Below, piece by piece: positions 27,758 through 36,413 of a stretch of DNA of 64,000 bases. The stretch covers positions 30,962-94,961 of the forward strand of contig NZ_JABBOU010000069.1 in NCBI RefSeq assembly GCF_018853465.1. Reading direction: 5' to 3'. How positions within the stretch are numbered: position 1 is the first letter of the stretch; every line of letters starts with the position of its first letter. The notes under the pieces are model-generated. The model was not told the origin of the DNA and made no database searches. It worked only from the letters and a program-made list of their open reading frames with translations. Source of the stretch: Acidithiobacillus montserratensis. GTDB lineage: Bacteria > Pseudomonadota > Gammaproteobacteria > Acidithiobacillales > Acidithiobacillaceae. Position numbers and translations under genes: made by a program.

Positions 27758-28654
27758 TCAGTAGTGACCCTGCAGCAAAAAATCCATGAATTTTTGCGCG
27801 ACGGCGGTCAGCCGTTTGTTTTTGCGGTAGACCGCATGCCAGTGTCTGAGGATCGGAAAGCCGATCACATCCAGCACCGCAATATTACCCGCATTGGCTT
27901 CTGCGGCAATGGTATTGCGCGACAGGACACTCAAGCCCAATCCGCCGGCAACCAGCTGCTTGACGGCTTCATTACTGCTCATGGTCATTCTGACTTTGAG
28001 CTGAATGCCCCGCTCCTGGAAAAAATTCTGGGCAGTCAGGCGGGTGCCTGAGCCTTCCTCACGAAGAATAAAAGCTTCGTCGCGCAGTTGCTGGGGGAGA
28101 ATACGGGTTTGTCCGGCCAGTGGGTGATCGCCGGGGGCCAGCACTACCAGCGGATTATCCATGAAAGGGCGGGCAACGCCATCAATATCCTCAGGCACCT
28201 GCCCCATAATATAGATGTCATCCAGATTCTGCTTGAGCCTTTCGAGGATACTGTCGCGGTTGGCAATTTCCAGATGCGCCTCGATGCCGGCATGTTCCTT
28301 GCAAAAGGTGCCAATGAGACGGGGCGCGAAATATTCGGCAGTGGAAATGATGGAAAGATTCAGCGTGCCGGATTCAAGATTACGTTGGGCATCCAGTTCC
28401 TGATTGAGGGCATCCAGACGGCGCAGGATGTCATGACCTGCCCGGGCCACAGCCTCGCCTGCAGAGGTCAGGTAGAGCTTTTTGCCCATTTGTTCGTAGA
28501 GCGGCTCACCGGCGGTTTCGGAAAGTTGCTTGATCTGTATGGACAGCGCCGATGGCGTCTGGTGTAATTCCGTCGCAGCGCGGGTCATGTTAAGGTGTCG
28601 CGCAAGCACCGTGAATATCCGTAATTGGTGCAGGGTCGGATGGCGGGTTATCAA
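27758..28654 (-). CDS. cbbR: LysR-type regulator CbbR
   Basis: A 298-residue LysR regulator. The N-terminal winged helix-turn-helix runs over residues 5-65 (LHQLRIFTVLARHLNMTRAA, then TPSALSIQIKQLSE), followed by the periplasmic-binding-like effector domain. It is divergent from cbbL, the standard place for CbbR, which controls CO2-fixation operons in response to metabolites such as RuBP or phosphoenolpyruvate. The start codon is TTG (28654), with only a weak GGAAAAA site, suggesting low expression. Confidence 0.93.
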   Translation of the reverse strand: MITRHPTLHQLRIFTVLARHLNMTRAATELHQTPSALSIQIKQLSETAGEPLYEQMGKKLYLTSAGEAVARAGHDILRRLDALNQELDAQRNLESGTLNLSIISTAEYFAPRLIGTFCKEHAGIEAHLEIANRDSILERLKQNLDDIYIMGQVPEDIDGVARPFMDNPLVVLAPGDHPLAGQTRILPQQLRDEAFILREEGSGTRLTAQNFFQERGIQLKVRMTMSSNEAVKQLVAGGLGLSVLSRNTIAAEANAGNIAVLDVIGFPILRHWHAVYRKNKRLTAVAQKFMDFLLQGHY

Positions 28655-28779
28655 GGTTTTATTTTTCCAAAAGGTAACATTAATATCTTTTTACTTTACC
28701 TTATGGAATGGGCTTTGTACATTCGTCAAGGGTTACAGCTTTGCAGGTCAAGTTAGACTGATACTTTAGGAGGAATCTT
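28655..28779 (+). promoter_or_regulatory. cbbR-cbbL divergent regulatory region
   Basis: The 125-bp gap holds a perfect inverted repeat AAGGTAA-N18-TTACCTT (28671-28677 and 28696-28702) in an AT-rich patch, suitable as a CbbR operator (LysR sites have TTA/TAA-like half-sites). A strong AGGAGG ribosome binding site precedes the cbbL ATG. The core cbbL promoter could not be fixed; GGTTAC-N17-TAGACT is only a weak candidate. Confidence 0.55.
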
Positions 28780-30198
28780 ATGGCTGGTAAATATCAAGCC
28801 GGCGTCAAGGAGTACCGCCACACATACTGGGCTCCGGACTACGTGCCGCTGGAGTCGGATCTTTTGGCGTGTTTCAAGATTATCCCGCAGCCCGGTGTAG
28901 ATCGGGAAGAAGCGGCGGCGGCGGTGGCAGCAGAATCATCTACCGGCACCTGGACTACGGTCTGGACTGACCTGCTAACCGACATGGACTACTACAAAGG
29001 TCGCGCATATCGCATCGAAGACGTTCCCGGTGACGACGCGGCCTTTTATGCGTTTATTGCTTACCCGATTGATCTTTTTGAAGAAGGTTCAGTCGTCAAC
29101 GTATTTACCTCACTGGTCGGTAACGTCTTCGGCTTCAAGGCGGTACGTGCCCTGCGTCTGGAAGATGTGCGCTTCCCGCTGCACTACGTCATGACCTGTA
29201 ATGGTCCTTCCCACGGTATTCAGGTGGAACGCGACCTGCTCGACAAGTACGGTCGGCCGATGCTCGGATGTACCATCAAACCCAAGCTGGGTCTGTCTGC
29301 CAAAAACTACGGCCGGGCCGTGTACGAAGCCCTGCGCGGTGGTTTGGACTTCACCAAGGACGACGAAAACGTCAACTCTCAGCCCTTCATGCGCTGGCGT
29401 GATCGCTTCCTGTTCGTGGCAGATGCCATTCACAACGCCGAAGCCCAGACCGGTGAACGCAAGGGTCACTATCTGAACGTGACCGCACCTTCTCCGGAAG
29501 AAATGTATGAACGTGCCGAGTTCGCCAAGGAACTGGGTATGCCCATCATCATGCACGACTTCCTGACCGGCGGTTTCTGCGCCAACACGGGTCTGGCCCG
29601 TTGGTGCCGCAAAAATGGCGTATTGCTCCATATTCACCGCGCCATGCATGCCGTGATCGACCGTAATCCCAACCATGGTATCCACTTCCGGGTGCTGACC
29701 AAGGCTTTGCGTTTGTCCGGTGGTGATCACCTCCATACGGGTACGGTGGTCGGTAAGCTGGAAGGCGATCGTGCTTCAACCCTGGGCTGGATCGATCTGC
29801 TGCGTGAATCCTACATTCCTGAAGATCGTAGTCGCGGTATTTTCTTCGATCAGGATTGGGGTTCCATGCCCGGCGCCTTTGCCGTAGCCTCCGGTGGTAT
29901 TCACGTATGGCACATGCCGGCTCTGGTCAGCATTTTTGGTGATGACTCCGTACTGCAGTTTGGTGGTGGTACTCTGGGTCACCCCTGGGGTAATGCGGCA
30001 GGTGCAGCGGCCAACCGTGTGGCTTTGGAAGCCTGCGTGGAAGCCCGTAACCGTGGCGTAGAGATCGAGAAGGAAGGCAAGGAAGTGTTGATGAATGCAG
30101 CCCGCCATTCCCCAGAACTCAAAATCGCTCTGGAAACCTGGAAAGAAATCAAGTTTGAGTTCGATACGGTCGACAAGCTCGACGTGCAGAACCGCTGA
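28780..30198 (+). CDS. cbbL: RuBisCO large subunit, form IA
   Basis: The catalytic subunit of ribulose-1,5-bisphosphate carboxylase/oxygenase; 472 residues, the form I length. The active-site lysine lies in [17 protein letters not shown], the carbamylated lysine and metal ligands in [14 protein letters not shown], and loop 6 in [11 protein letters not shown]. Neighbouring csoS genes and cbbS identify it as the carboxysomal form IA enzyme. The AGGAGG site is ideal. cbbS follows after 40 nt. Confidence 0.98.
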   Translation: MAGKYQAGVKEYRHTYWAPDYVPLESDLLACFKIIPQPGVDREEAAAAVAAESSTGTWTTVWTDLLTDMDYYKGRAYRIEDVPGDDAAFYAFIAYPIDLFEEGSVVNVFTSLVGNVFGFKAVRALRLEDVRFPLHYVMTCNGPSHGIQVERDLLDKYGRPMLGCTIKPKLGLSAKNYGRAVYEALRGGLDFTKDDENVNSQPFMRWRDRFLFVADAIHNAEAQTGERKGHYLNVTAPSPEEMYERAEFAKELGMPIIMHDFLTGGFCANTGLARWCRKNGVLLHIHRAMHAVIDRNPNHGIHFRVLTKALRLSGGDHLHTGTVVGKLEGDRASTLGWIDLLRESYIPEDRSRGIFFDQDWGSMPGAFAVASGGIHVWHMPALVSIFGDDSVLQFGGGTLGHPWGNAAGAAANRVALEACVEARNRGVEIEKEGKEVLMNAARHSPELKIALETWKEIKFEFDTVDKLDVQNR

Positions 30199-30238
30199 TT
30201 TCTGAACATTCATCGACTCATTCAGGAAGGAGGTCATC

Positions 30239-30571
30239 ATGGCCGATGTGCAAGATTACAAGCAAGTCCGCCGGTATGAGACATTTTCATACCTGCCCCC
30301 CATGTCTGCGGAACAGATCCGGGCTCAGATTCAGTACATTGTTTCTCAGGGCTGGAACCCAGCCGTAGAGCATGTTGAGCCCAGTCGTTCGTTCACGCAT
30401 TACTGGTATATGTGGAAGCTCCCCATGTTTGGTGAAAGAAGTGTGGATACCATTCTGGCCGAGCTGGAAGCCTGCCACCGCGAATATCCGGGTCATCTGG
30501 TGAAGTTGATCGGTTACGACAACTATACCCAGAGCCAGGGTCTGGCATTTGTGGTGTACCGGGGCTCCTGA
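30239..30571 (+). CDS. cbbS: RuBisCO small subunit
   Basis: The small subunit of the L8S8 enzyme; 110 residues. Typical strings are [45 protein letters not shown] and [20 protein letters not shown]. An AGGAGG site precedes the ATG. The stop lies inside the palindrome that opens the cbbS-csoS2 hairpin region, which may help set RuBisCO well above scaffold in amount. Confidence 0.98.
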   Translation: MADVQDYKQVRRYETFSYLPPMSAEQIRAQIQYIVSQGWNPAVEHVEPSRSFTHYWYMWKLPMFGERSVDTILAELEACHREYPGHLVKLIGYDNYTQSQGLAFVVYRGS

Positions 30572-30618
30572 TCAGGAGCAACAGTGACGATGCCGCCGTG
30601 TTCAATTTGCACGGCGGC
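30564..30618 (+). promoter_or_regulatory. Two strong hairpins between cbbS and csoS2
   Basis: A perfect 16-bp palindrome GCTCCTGATCAGGAGC (30564-30579) spans the cbbS stop. It is followed by a 9-bp stem GCCGCCGTG / CACGGCGGC (30592-30600 and 30610-30618) with a 9-nt loop. No T-run follows, so they are not plain terminators. Protection or processing of the cbbLS message, or partial transcription drop before csoS2, is likely. Confidence 0.7.
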
Positions 30619-30636
30619 GACTCCAAGGGAGGCAAT

Positions 30637-33189
30637 ATGTCTGAATTATCCGCTTCCGGTCACTTGCGTGGTCGGGCTTTGGCGCAGAAGATGCGGCGCC
30701 AGCAGGCCGTGCGCAAGCAAACCGAGAGATCACGGTCAGTGCCAGCAGCTGCTGAGCCAAAGTCTGTACCCCCAACGATGCGGACAGAATCCACGGCTGT
30801 GGTGATGTCCCCATCCATTCAAATCGAGAACATGGCGCAAAAACCTTCGGGAAGAGAAGCGGCACTGGCTCATCGTGCATTACGCTGTACAGGTGCGCAA
30901 TGCTGGTCTAATCCGGAAGAGCGGCGCCCGCGTGGGCGTCGTCGTATGGCGTCTGCAGAAAACAATCAACCGGTTACTGCGGTTGAAAACGCCGAGCCAG
31001 CTTTGATTCCCGGTGTAGAAGAATCCTTTCTGGATTCTGTCTGTGAAATGGTCGATAGCAACCCCACGGATTTCGCCTGGCGGGAAAATTCGGTGCGCCA
31101 GCTCTGCAAGGCGCGGCGACAGACGCTTGCTCAAAAAGGGAAAGTGGCATTGACGGTGATGCGTGGGCTCAGTTCTGCATCAGCTCGGCTGCGCTATCTG
31201 CAAAATGGTAGCGGCCGTGAATTTGCCCGTCTTCATCGTCAGGAGCAGGCGGAACATGGCCGGGGTCGTACTCAACCTGCCCAGGCTGCTGGTCAGCTGC
31301 GGTCACGGAAATATCGCGCACCTCAGAAAGTCGAAGCCGATACCACTTTATCCGGTTCGGAAGTCACTGGAACCCAGGTGTCCCGACAACTTTCGGTGAC
31401 TGGCAATGAAGCCGGTTCCTGTCGCGGAATTACCGGTACGGAGTATGTGGGCACGGACCAGTTTGCCAGTTTCTGTGCCACCCGCCCGGCAGCCAATCCT
31501 GCCAAGGTAGGGGTGACAAGCACGTCGACCCGCCAGTCCGTTTCGGGCACGCAATTGGGTCGTTCCACCGAAGTGACTGGTGATGAAGCCGGTACCTGCT
31601 CGGCGGTGACGGGGACGGAATACCTGAGTATGGAAAACTTTGGTGCTTTTTGCCAGTCGGAACTCCCCGCTCACCCCCAAAAGGTGGCTATGGGTATGTC
31701 GGCCAAACAGCGTCTGCCCATTAGTGGCTCTGATGAAGCCAGGTCCGTCGCTGTGACAGGTTCTGAATCCGGTGTGCAACAGCGGATTACTGGTTCACAG
31801 TATTCTGATGCTGGTGTGGCGCGGATGACCATTAACGGGGCTCCGGCAAAAGTCGCTCAGACCCACACATTTGCCGGTGAGATGATTTCCGGCACCGCAG
31901 TGGATAGTTCACCGAAAATTACGGGCCTGGATTCCGGAGAATGCCGGCCGGTGACGGGAACCGAATATCTGAGTCAGGAAACCTTTCAGTCGCTCTGCCG
32001 TACGGCGGCACCGGAACCTGTTCCAGCCAAGGTAGGTATCAGTAGTACCGACAAGGGGCAAAGGATTACCGGTAACCTGGTGGACCGTTCTGAAAAGGTG
32101 ACTGGTAATGAGCCCGGGAGCTGCCAGCGGGTGACGGGTACGGGTTATGCCTTAGCCAATCTTTGCGGTGGCGGTGTGGATAAAGTGGGCATGATGTCCA
32201 GCTTGTCAGGAACCACCCTGACCGGAACAGGAGTCAGTGCACACCCAAAAATGTCTGGTGACGAGCGTGGAGAGTGCTTGCCCGTCACCGGCACGGAATA
32301 TTATGGAGCAGAGCACTATACTGCGTGTGAGAGCACTCCACATGCTGAAGCTCCCAAAGTGGGCTTAACCAGAACTGCCACGGGCCTACTGGTCAGTGGG
32401 CCTGTGCTGGAGCCCTCAGAGAGTGTGACCGGTAATGAAGCCGGCGCTGATCTGCCAATTTCAGGAACTCCCTATTCCGGAGAGCCTGTCAGCAGTATGG
32501 CGGATATATCTCCTTCATCTAAGGCCTTACCCGGAGGAGATGCTGCTGTCTCCCCGGCGACGGCAGAGCCTGCCTGTTGCAGTAATTGTGCGCTCAAAAA
32601 GCAGGCGATGGCACAGGGTGTGGCGGCACCGGCATCAATGGCAACCCCAACCAGTACAAGGTTTGTGGCGCCAGCCGTACCCCCTCAGCCTGCCCAGATG
32701 GCGGAAACGCGTGCCCAGGCATTCAGTATTGTTCCACCGTCGCGACAGTTTGCCAGTCGCATTACCGGCAACGGCGCCGACCAGAATGATCGGGTCACTG
32801 GTCCGGTGAATCTGGCGAGAGGTCTGGTTACGGGTACGCCGGAATTCCGGACCCGTGAGGCTCCGCAAAATTCGGCGCCTGCTCTGCAGCCTGCAGTAGC
32901 AGCTCAAGCAGAAACCTTTGCTCCGGAAGCTGCAGTCCCGGAACGGGGGGCTTGGCAGATTACCGGTGACGATTGGAGCCGGAGTCAACGTGTGACCGGA
33001 ACGGAGGGACACTGGGCGCAAAAGCGGAATCCCACGCAACGCGGTGATGCCAGAATTTGTGTGATGTCTGCAGGCGTCAACAAGGGACAGGCATTGTCTG
33101 CTGCGGTCAGTGATTCGAAGCTGACGGGCAGTAGCGGAAATTCTACTCGGGGTTCACTGGTGACTTATTCCGGGGGGGCCCGAGGATGA
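30637..33189 (+). CDS. csoS2: Carboxysome scaffold protein CsoS2
   Basis: The intrinsically disordered scaffold linking RuBisCO to the shell; 850 residues from ATG at 30637 (GGGAGG site). The N-terminal domain (about residues 1-220) has four Arg-rich RuBisCO-binding repeats, e.g. RALAQKMRRQQAVRKQ and GREFARLHRQEQ. The middle has seven M-repeats built on (V/I)(T/S)G(N/D/T)E and VTGTEYLS, with paired Cys. The C-terminal domain ends in TGSSGNSTRGSLVTYSGGAR-G, the shell-anchoring peptide. A -1 frameshift site at 32244-32250 in the sixth M-repeat would yield a 541-residue short form. The frame's earlier start at 30598 would lie within the upstream hairpin. Confidence 0.96.
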   Translation: MSELSASGHLRGRALAQKMRRQQAVRKQTERSRSVPAAAEPKSVPPTMRTESTAVVMSPSIQIENMAQKPSGREAALAHRALRCTGAQCWSNPEERRPRGRRRMASAENNQPVTAVENAEPALIPGVEESFLDSVCEMVDSNPTDFAWRENSVRQLCKARRQTLAQKGKVALTVMRGLSSASARLRYLQNGSGREFARLHRQEQAEHGRGRTQPAQAAGQLRSRKYRAPQKVEADTTLSGSEVTGTQVSRQLSVTGNEAGSCRGITGTEYVGTDQFASFCATRPAANPAKVGVTSTSTRQSVSGTQLGRSTEVTGDEAGTCSAVTGTEYLSMENFGAFCQSELPAHPQKVAMGMSAKQRLPISGSDEARSVAVTGSESGVQQRITGSQYSDAGVARMTINGAPAKVAQTHTFAGEMISGTAVDSSPKITGLDSGECRPVTGTEYLSQETFQSLCRTAAPEPVPAKVGISSTDKGQRITGNLVDRSEKVTGNEPGSCQRVTGTGYALANLCGGGVDKVGMMSSLSGTTLTGTGVSAHPKMSGDERGECLPVTGTEYYGAEHYTACESTPHAEAPKVGLTRTATGLLVSGPVLEPSESVTGNEAGADLPISGTPYSGEPVSSMADISPSSKALPGGDAAVSPATAEPACCSNCALKKQAMAQGVAAPASMATPTSTRFVAPAVPPQPAQMAETRAQAFSIVPPSRQFASRITGNGADQNDRVTGPVNLARGLVTGTPEFRTREAPQNSAPALQPAVAAQAETFAPEAAVPERGAWQITGDDWSRSQRVTGTEGHWAQKRNPTQRGDARICVMSAGVNKGQALSAAVSDSKLTGSSGNSTRGSLVTYSGGARG
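32244..32289 (+). promoter_or_regulatory. Programmed -1 frameshift site in csoS2
   Basis: CCCAAAA (32244-32250) is a perfect X-XXY-YYZ heptamer in the correct reading phase (CAC CCA AAA). After a 6-nt spacer, GGTGACG (32257-32263) pairs with CGTCACC (32283-32289), a 7-bp stem. In the -1 frame a TGA follows at 32259-32261, three codons on (N-V-W-stop). Two CsoS2 forms made by -1 frameshifting are known in Halothiobacillus neapolitanus. Confidence 0.75.
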
Positions 33190-33242
33190 TGCCTTGTTTT
33201 TCAACGACAAGCACATACCAGCTGCGGGTTCAGGTCTGAAGC

Positions 33243-34796
33243 ATGGATACTCGTAAAATCAGGCGCTTGCGTGGCGGCCCTGGGGGGCAAACCGTGCCCA
33301 TGGCACGGCAGTTTGCCGAGGCTGAACGCATCCAGGTTCCCTTGCAGGCAGATGGGCAGGCGGCAGTACATCCAGCCTGTGCCAGCCTGCCGGAGCGCCA
33401 GTGTCACCATCCTCTCGCGAACGTCACAGAGAATGCGCGCCTTGCCCGTTGCGAAAACACCATCAAGGAACGCTTCGATGAAATAGTTCCTGTCCTGAAA
33501 GATGTGTCTGCATTGGCTGGCTTGCGCGATTTTACGGAGCAGGCCAATCGCTTGGCGGAACAGCGTCTGGGTCACGTGTTTCCTGCAGCTGTACTGGAAA
33601 ACTCCTGGATACGGGGAGTGAATATTCCCATGCTGTATAGTTCCAGCGTTTTTGCCGCGTTGGTCGCGGGCGTGGAACAGTTTTCCCAGCGTATTCATCA
33701 GGAACAGGCCGATGGTCAAAGTCTGGATGCTTTGTTGGTGGATTGTGGTTTTCACGCGGTGAATGTTTCCGCCTGTGCCGATGGACGCCTGAAAGGACTA
33801 TTTCCCTACATTTTACGACTGCCTGCCTCGAATCTGTTACGGCGCTCGGCATTTGCGGGAACGCTGTTCGATGTGGAGTCGGACATCCTCGACTGGCAGG
33901 CTGCTGAACTGCGGCGTTTCCGAGAGGGGTATCCCAGCACTTCCGATAGTGGTACCCGATACCTCAAAGTGGCGGTGTATCATGGTAGTTCCCTGGATCC
34001 CACTCATCAAGGCTGTGCTGCTCACCAGAGTAATGAAAAAGTGGCCATGGAAGCGGCCCTCGAACGGCTGAACCAGTTTCGCCAGGGTATTGAAAATGCC
34101 TTCTGTTGTGGTGCCAGCACGGATATTCTGTTGATTGGCCTGGATACGGATACCGATGCTATCCGCATTCATGTGCCGGACAGCCAGGGCGATCTCAGCC
34201 TTTTCCGCTTCGTGGATAATGCCGAGATCTACAAAAACACGCTGGGCATGAACGCGGATCAAGCCCGCCTTGCCATTTATGAAGCCATTGAAAACGCCAG
34301 TGATATAGGCGGTTGGGGGCAGGGCGAAGGCAAGCCCCATGATGGTATGCGGCGTCTGATTGCCAATCTGCTCATCAATAATTTGAGCCAGATTGAATAT
34401 GTTGCTGAAAATTATGGAGGTTGGTATCCCGATAAAGGGCATGGCGAACGCTTCATCAGCATCGGCGATGGTTTTCAGGAATTACAGGTTCGCAATCTCG
34501 CTTACTTCGCGCGTCTGGATACGGTGGAGGAAGGTGCCGCCGATCTGGATGTAGGAGTCAAGATTTTCCGGCATTTGAACGTGGAGCAGGGCTTGCCTAT
34601 ACCCATGGCGATTCACTATTACTATGATGCAAACGTCCCTGGTCACAAGGAACGGGTTATCGCCAAGCTGCAGCGGGTTTCTGGAGCCATTCGCGCGCGT
34701 TACGCTGAATTGTGGTCAGCAGGAATGCTCTTTTTGCATGGCAGTATTCAGAATCATCAACTGGGCAGCCCATTGGAGGAGGTGTCCCTCCCATGA
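33243..34796 (+). CDS. csoSCA: Carboxysomal carbonic anhydrase CsoSCA
   Basis: Converts bicarbonate to CO2 inside the carboxysome; 517 residues, near the usual 515. The likely zinc ligands are Cys178 (SACADGR), His247 (VYHGSS) and Cys258 (HQGCAAH). Their spacings of 69 and 11 equal those I recall for H. neapolitanus C173/H242/C253. Asp180 after Cys178 fits the catalytic Asp of beta-type carbonic anhydrases. The N-terminal part is Arg-rich, as expected for recruitment to RuBisCO. Its stop overlaps the csoS4A start (ATGA). Formerly called csoS3. Confidence 0.95.
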   Translation: MDTRKIRRLRGGPGGQTVPMARQFAEAERIQVPLQADGQAAVHPACASLPERQCHHPLANVTENARLARCENTIKERFDEIVPVLKDVSALAGLRDFTEQANRLAEQRLGHVFPAAVLENSWIRGVNIPMLYSSSVFAALVAGVEQFSQRIHQEQADGQSLDALLVDCGFHAVNVSACADGRLKGLFPYILRLPASNLLRRSAFAGTLFDVESDILDWQAAELRRFREGYPSTSDSGTRYLKVAVYHGSSLDPTHQGCAAHQSNEKVAMEAALERLNQFRQGIENAFCCGASTDILLIGLDTDTDAIRIHVPDSQGDLSLFRFVDNAEIYKNTLGMNADQARLAIYEAIENASDIGGWGQGEGKPHDGMRRLIANLLINNLSQIEYVAENYGGWYPDKGHGERFISIGDGFQELQVRNLAYFARLDTVEEGAADLDVGVKIFRHLNVEQGLPIPMAIHYYYDANVPGHKERVIAKLQRVSGAIRARYAELWSAGMLFLHGSIQNHQLGSPLEEVSLP

Positions 34797-35044
34797 AAAT
34801 CATGCGTGTGGAGAAAACCCTGGTATCGACCAACCGCATTGCGGAAATGGGGCACCGTCCCTTGTTGGTTGTCCAGGAAAAGGAAGGTGGGCCCCGCTCT
34901 CTGGCCGTGGATGCCATTGGTTGTATTCCCGGTGATTGGGTGATTTGTGTAGCGTCTTCGGCAGCTCGCGAAGCAGCTGGCAGTAAAGACTATCCTTCGG
35001 ACCTCACCATTATTGGCATTATCGATAACTGGGATCCTCTGTAG
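34793..35044 (+). CDS. csoS4A: Carboxysome vertex protein CsoS4A
   Basis: A pentameric BMV/CcmL-EutN-type protein that caps the icosahedral shell vertices; 83 residues. It begins MKIMRVEKTLVSTNRI and contains AVDAIGCIPGDWVICV, both typical. The start overlaps the csoSCA stop by 4 nt and a GGAGGAGG stretch lies upstream. csoS4B follows after 2 nt. Confidence 0.93.
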   Translation: MKIMRVEKTLVSTNRIAEMGHRPLLVVQEKEGGPRSLAVDAIGCIPGDWVICVASSAAREAAGSKDYPSDLTIIGIIDNWDPL

Positions 35045-35046
35045 TC

Positions 35047-35292
35047 GTGGAGATTATGCGGGTGGTTTCGGATCTGGTGGTAACCCGTCGGGTTTCGGGG
35101 CTGAAACAAAGTTCGTTGCGGGTTCTGGCTGATTCGATGGGGAAACTCATCGTGGCAACCGATCCCGTGGGTGTGCCACCAGGCAAATGGGTGTTTACGG
35201 TGGCAGGGACGGCAGCACGCTATGCGGCGGGTGATTTTGCGATTCACACGGATTTGACCATCTGTGGAATTATTGACTTTTGGGAGCCTTAA
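35047..35292 (+). CDS. csoS4B: Carboxysome vertex protein CsoS4B
   Basis: The second pentamer-forming vertex protein; 81 residues from a GTG at 35047, 2 nt after the csoS4A stop. It shares MRVVSDLVVTRRV, VGVPPGKWVFTVAG and DLTICGIIDFWEP with CsoS4A, so the two are paralogues. The lack of its own good ribosome binding site suggests coupling to csoS4A translation. Confidence 0.92.
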   Translation: MEIMRVVSDLVVTRRVSGLKQSSLRVLADSMGKLIVATDPVGVPPGKWVFTVAGTAARYAAGDFAIHTDLTICGIIDFWEP

Positions 35293-35335
35293 ACGGTCCC
35301 GGTATTGGGTTTTGTTCTCGTAAGGAGGGGTGCAA

Positions 35336-35632
35336 ATGGCAGATGTATCAGGTATTGCGTTGGGTATGATTGAAACCCGTGGATTGGTGCCGGCTATTGA
35401 AGCGGCGGATGCGATGACCAAGGCCGCCGAGGTGCGTTTGATTGGCCGCCAGTTTGTCGGCGGTGGTTATGTGACCGTTCTGGTGCGTGGCGAAACCGGT
35501 GCAGTGAATGCTGCCGTCCGCGCTGGTGCCGATGCCTGCGAGCGAGTGGGTGATGGTCTGGTAGCAGCACACATCATTGCGCGTGTGCATTCTGAAGTAG
35601 AGAACATTCTGCCGAAAACCGCCACCGCTTAA
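35336..35632 (+). CDS. csoS1C: Carboxysome shell hexamer protein CsoS1 (first copy, CsoS1C-type)
   Basis: A single-BMC-domain protein forming the hexagonal tiles of the shell; 98 residues. It begins [20 protein letters not shown] and includes [18 protein letters not shown] (pore region) and [19 protein letters not shown] at 35336 with AAGGAGGGG is preferred over a GTG two codons earlier. By position it corresponds to csoS1C; the A/B/C naming rests on gene order only. Confidence 0.93.
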   Translation: MADVSGIALGMIETRGLVPAIEAADAMTKAAEVRLIGRQFVGGGYVTVLVRGETGAVNAAVRAGADACERVGDGLVAAHIIARVHSEVENILPKTATA

Positions 35633-35688
35633 GGTCGTGGCAGATTTTGTTCCCGAATTTTTCGTTATCATGTTGAGGAGTGGAAGAA

Positions 35689-35985
35689 ATGGCTGAAGTA
35701 ACAGGTATTGCGTTGGGTATGATTGAAACCCGTGGTTTGGTGCCGGCTATTGAAGCGGCGGATGCGATGACCAAAGCTGCCGAAGTGCGTTTGATTGGCC
35801 GCCAGTTTGTCGGCGGTGGTTATGTGACCGTTCTGGTGCGTGGTGAAACGGGTGCGGTGAATGCTGCCGTTCGCGCCGGTGCCGATGCCTGCGAACGCGT
35901 TGGTGACGGTCTGGTTGCTGCGCACATTATTGCCCGTGTCCATTCCGAGGTAGAACACATTCTGCCCAAAGCCCCGACAGCCTGA
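35689..35985 (+). CDS. csoS1A: Carboxysome shell hexamer protein CsoS1 (second copy, CsoS1A-type)
   Basis: 98 residues, almost identical to the first copy: changes are at the N-terminus (MAEVTG versus MADVSG) and the C-terminus (EHILPKAPTA versus ENILPKTATA). The DNA is also nearly identical through the middle. A GAGGAG site precedes the ATG. A hairpin (36015-36033) lies between this gene and the third copy. Confidence 0.93.
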   Translation: MAEVTGIALGMIETRGLVPAIEAADAMTKAAEVRLIGRQFVGGGYVTVLVRGETGAVNAAVRAGADACERVGDGLVAAHIIARVHSEVEHILPKAPTA

Positions 35986-36014
35986 GTATTGTCGTGGAAT
36001 GAACGCGAGTGAGC

Positions 36015-36033
36015 GGGCGTAGTTGCTACGCCC
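36015..36033 (+). promoter_or_regulatory. Hairpin between the second and third csoS1 genes
   Basis: GGGCGTAG, loop TTG, CTACGCCC: a perfect 8-bp stem, followed by TTCCTGG with no T-run. It probably affects mRNA stability or readthrough, giving less of the third shell protein than of the first two. A weak terminator is the alternative. Confidence 0.6.
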
Positions 36034-36069
36034 TTCCTGGCAGCATTAAATATTATCAAGGAGACACAG

Positions 36070-36408
36070 ATGGCAGCACTTACGGGTATTGCTCTGGGTA
36101 TGATTGAAACGCGTGGTCTGGTTCCCGCCATTGAAGCGGCAGATGCGATGACCAAGGCGGCAGAAGTGCGTCTGGTTGGCCGCCAATTTGTGGGTGGGGG
36201 TTATGTCACGGTATTGGTGCGCGGTGAGACCGGTGCGGTGAATGCTGCCGTGCGTGCTGGTGCAGATGCCTGTGAACGCGTCGGTGATGGTTTGGTCGCA
36301 GCACATATTATAGCGCGCGTACATACTGAGGTGGAGCATATTTTACCTCACTCTCCCAGTGCCGATGGCAGTGGGCGTGATGGTGATGTCACCGGTAACC
36401 TGAGCTGA
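36070..36408 (+). CDS. csoS1B: Carboxysome shell hexamer protein CsoS1B (extended C-terminus)
   Basis: The third BMC shell protein, 112 residues. The BMC domain ([16 protein letters not shown] and onward) is close to the other two, but there is a C-terminal extension of about 14 residues ending [17 protein letters not shown] longer tail is the hallmark of CsoS1B. The tail carries VTGN, the motif repeated in CsoS2. An AAGGAGA site precedes the ATG. Confidence 0.92.
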   Translation: MAALTGIALGMIETRGLVPAIEAADAMTKAAEVRLVGRQFVGGGYVTVLVRGETGAVNAAVRAGADACERVGDGLVAAHIIARVHTEVEHILPHSPSADGSGRDGDVTGNLS

Positions 36409-36413
36409 ATCCC

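Noticed and set aside
31647..31651. T5 run (GCT TTT TGC) in csoS2 as a second frameshift site
   Set aside because: It does not form an X-XXY-YYZ heptamer: either the P-site or the A-site tRNA would mispair after slipping. The CCCAAAA site at 32244 is far better.
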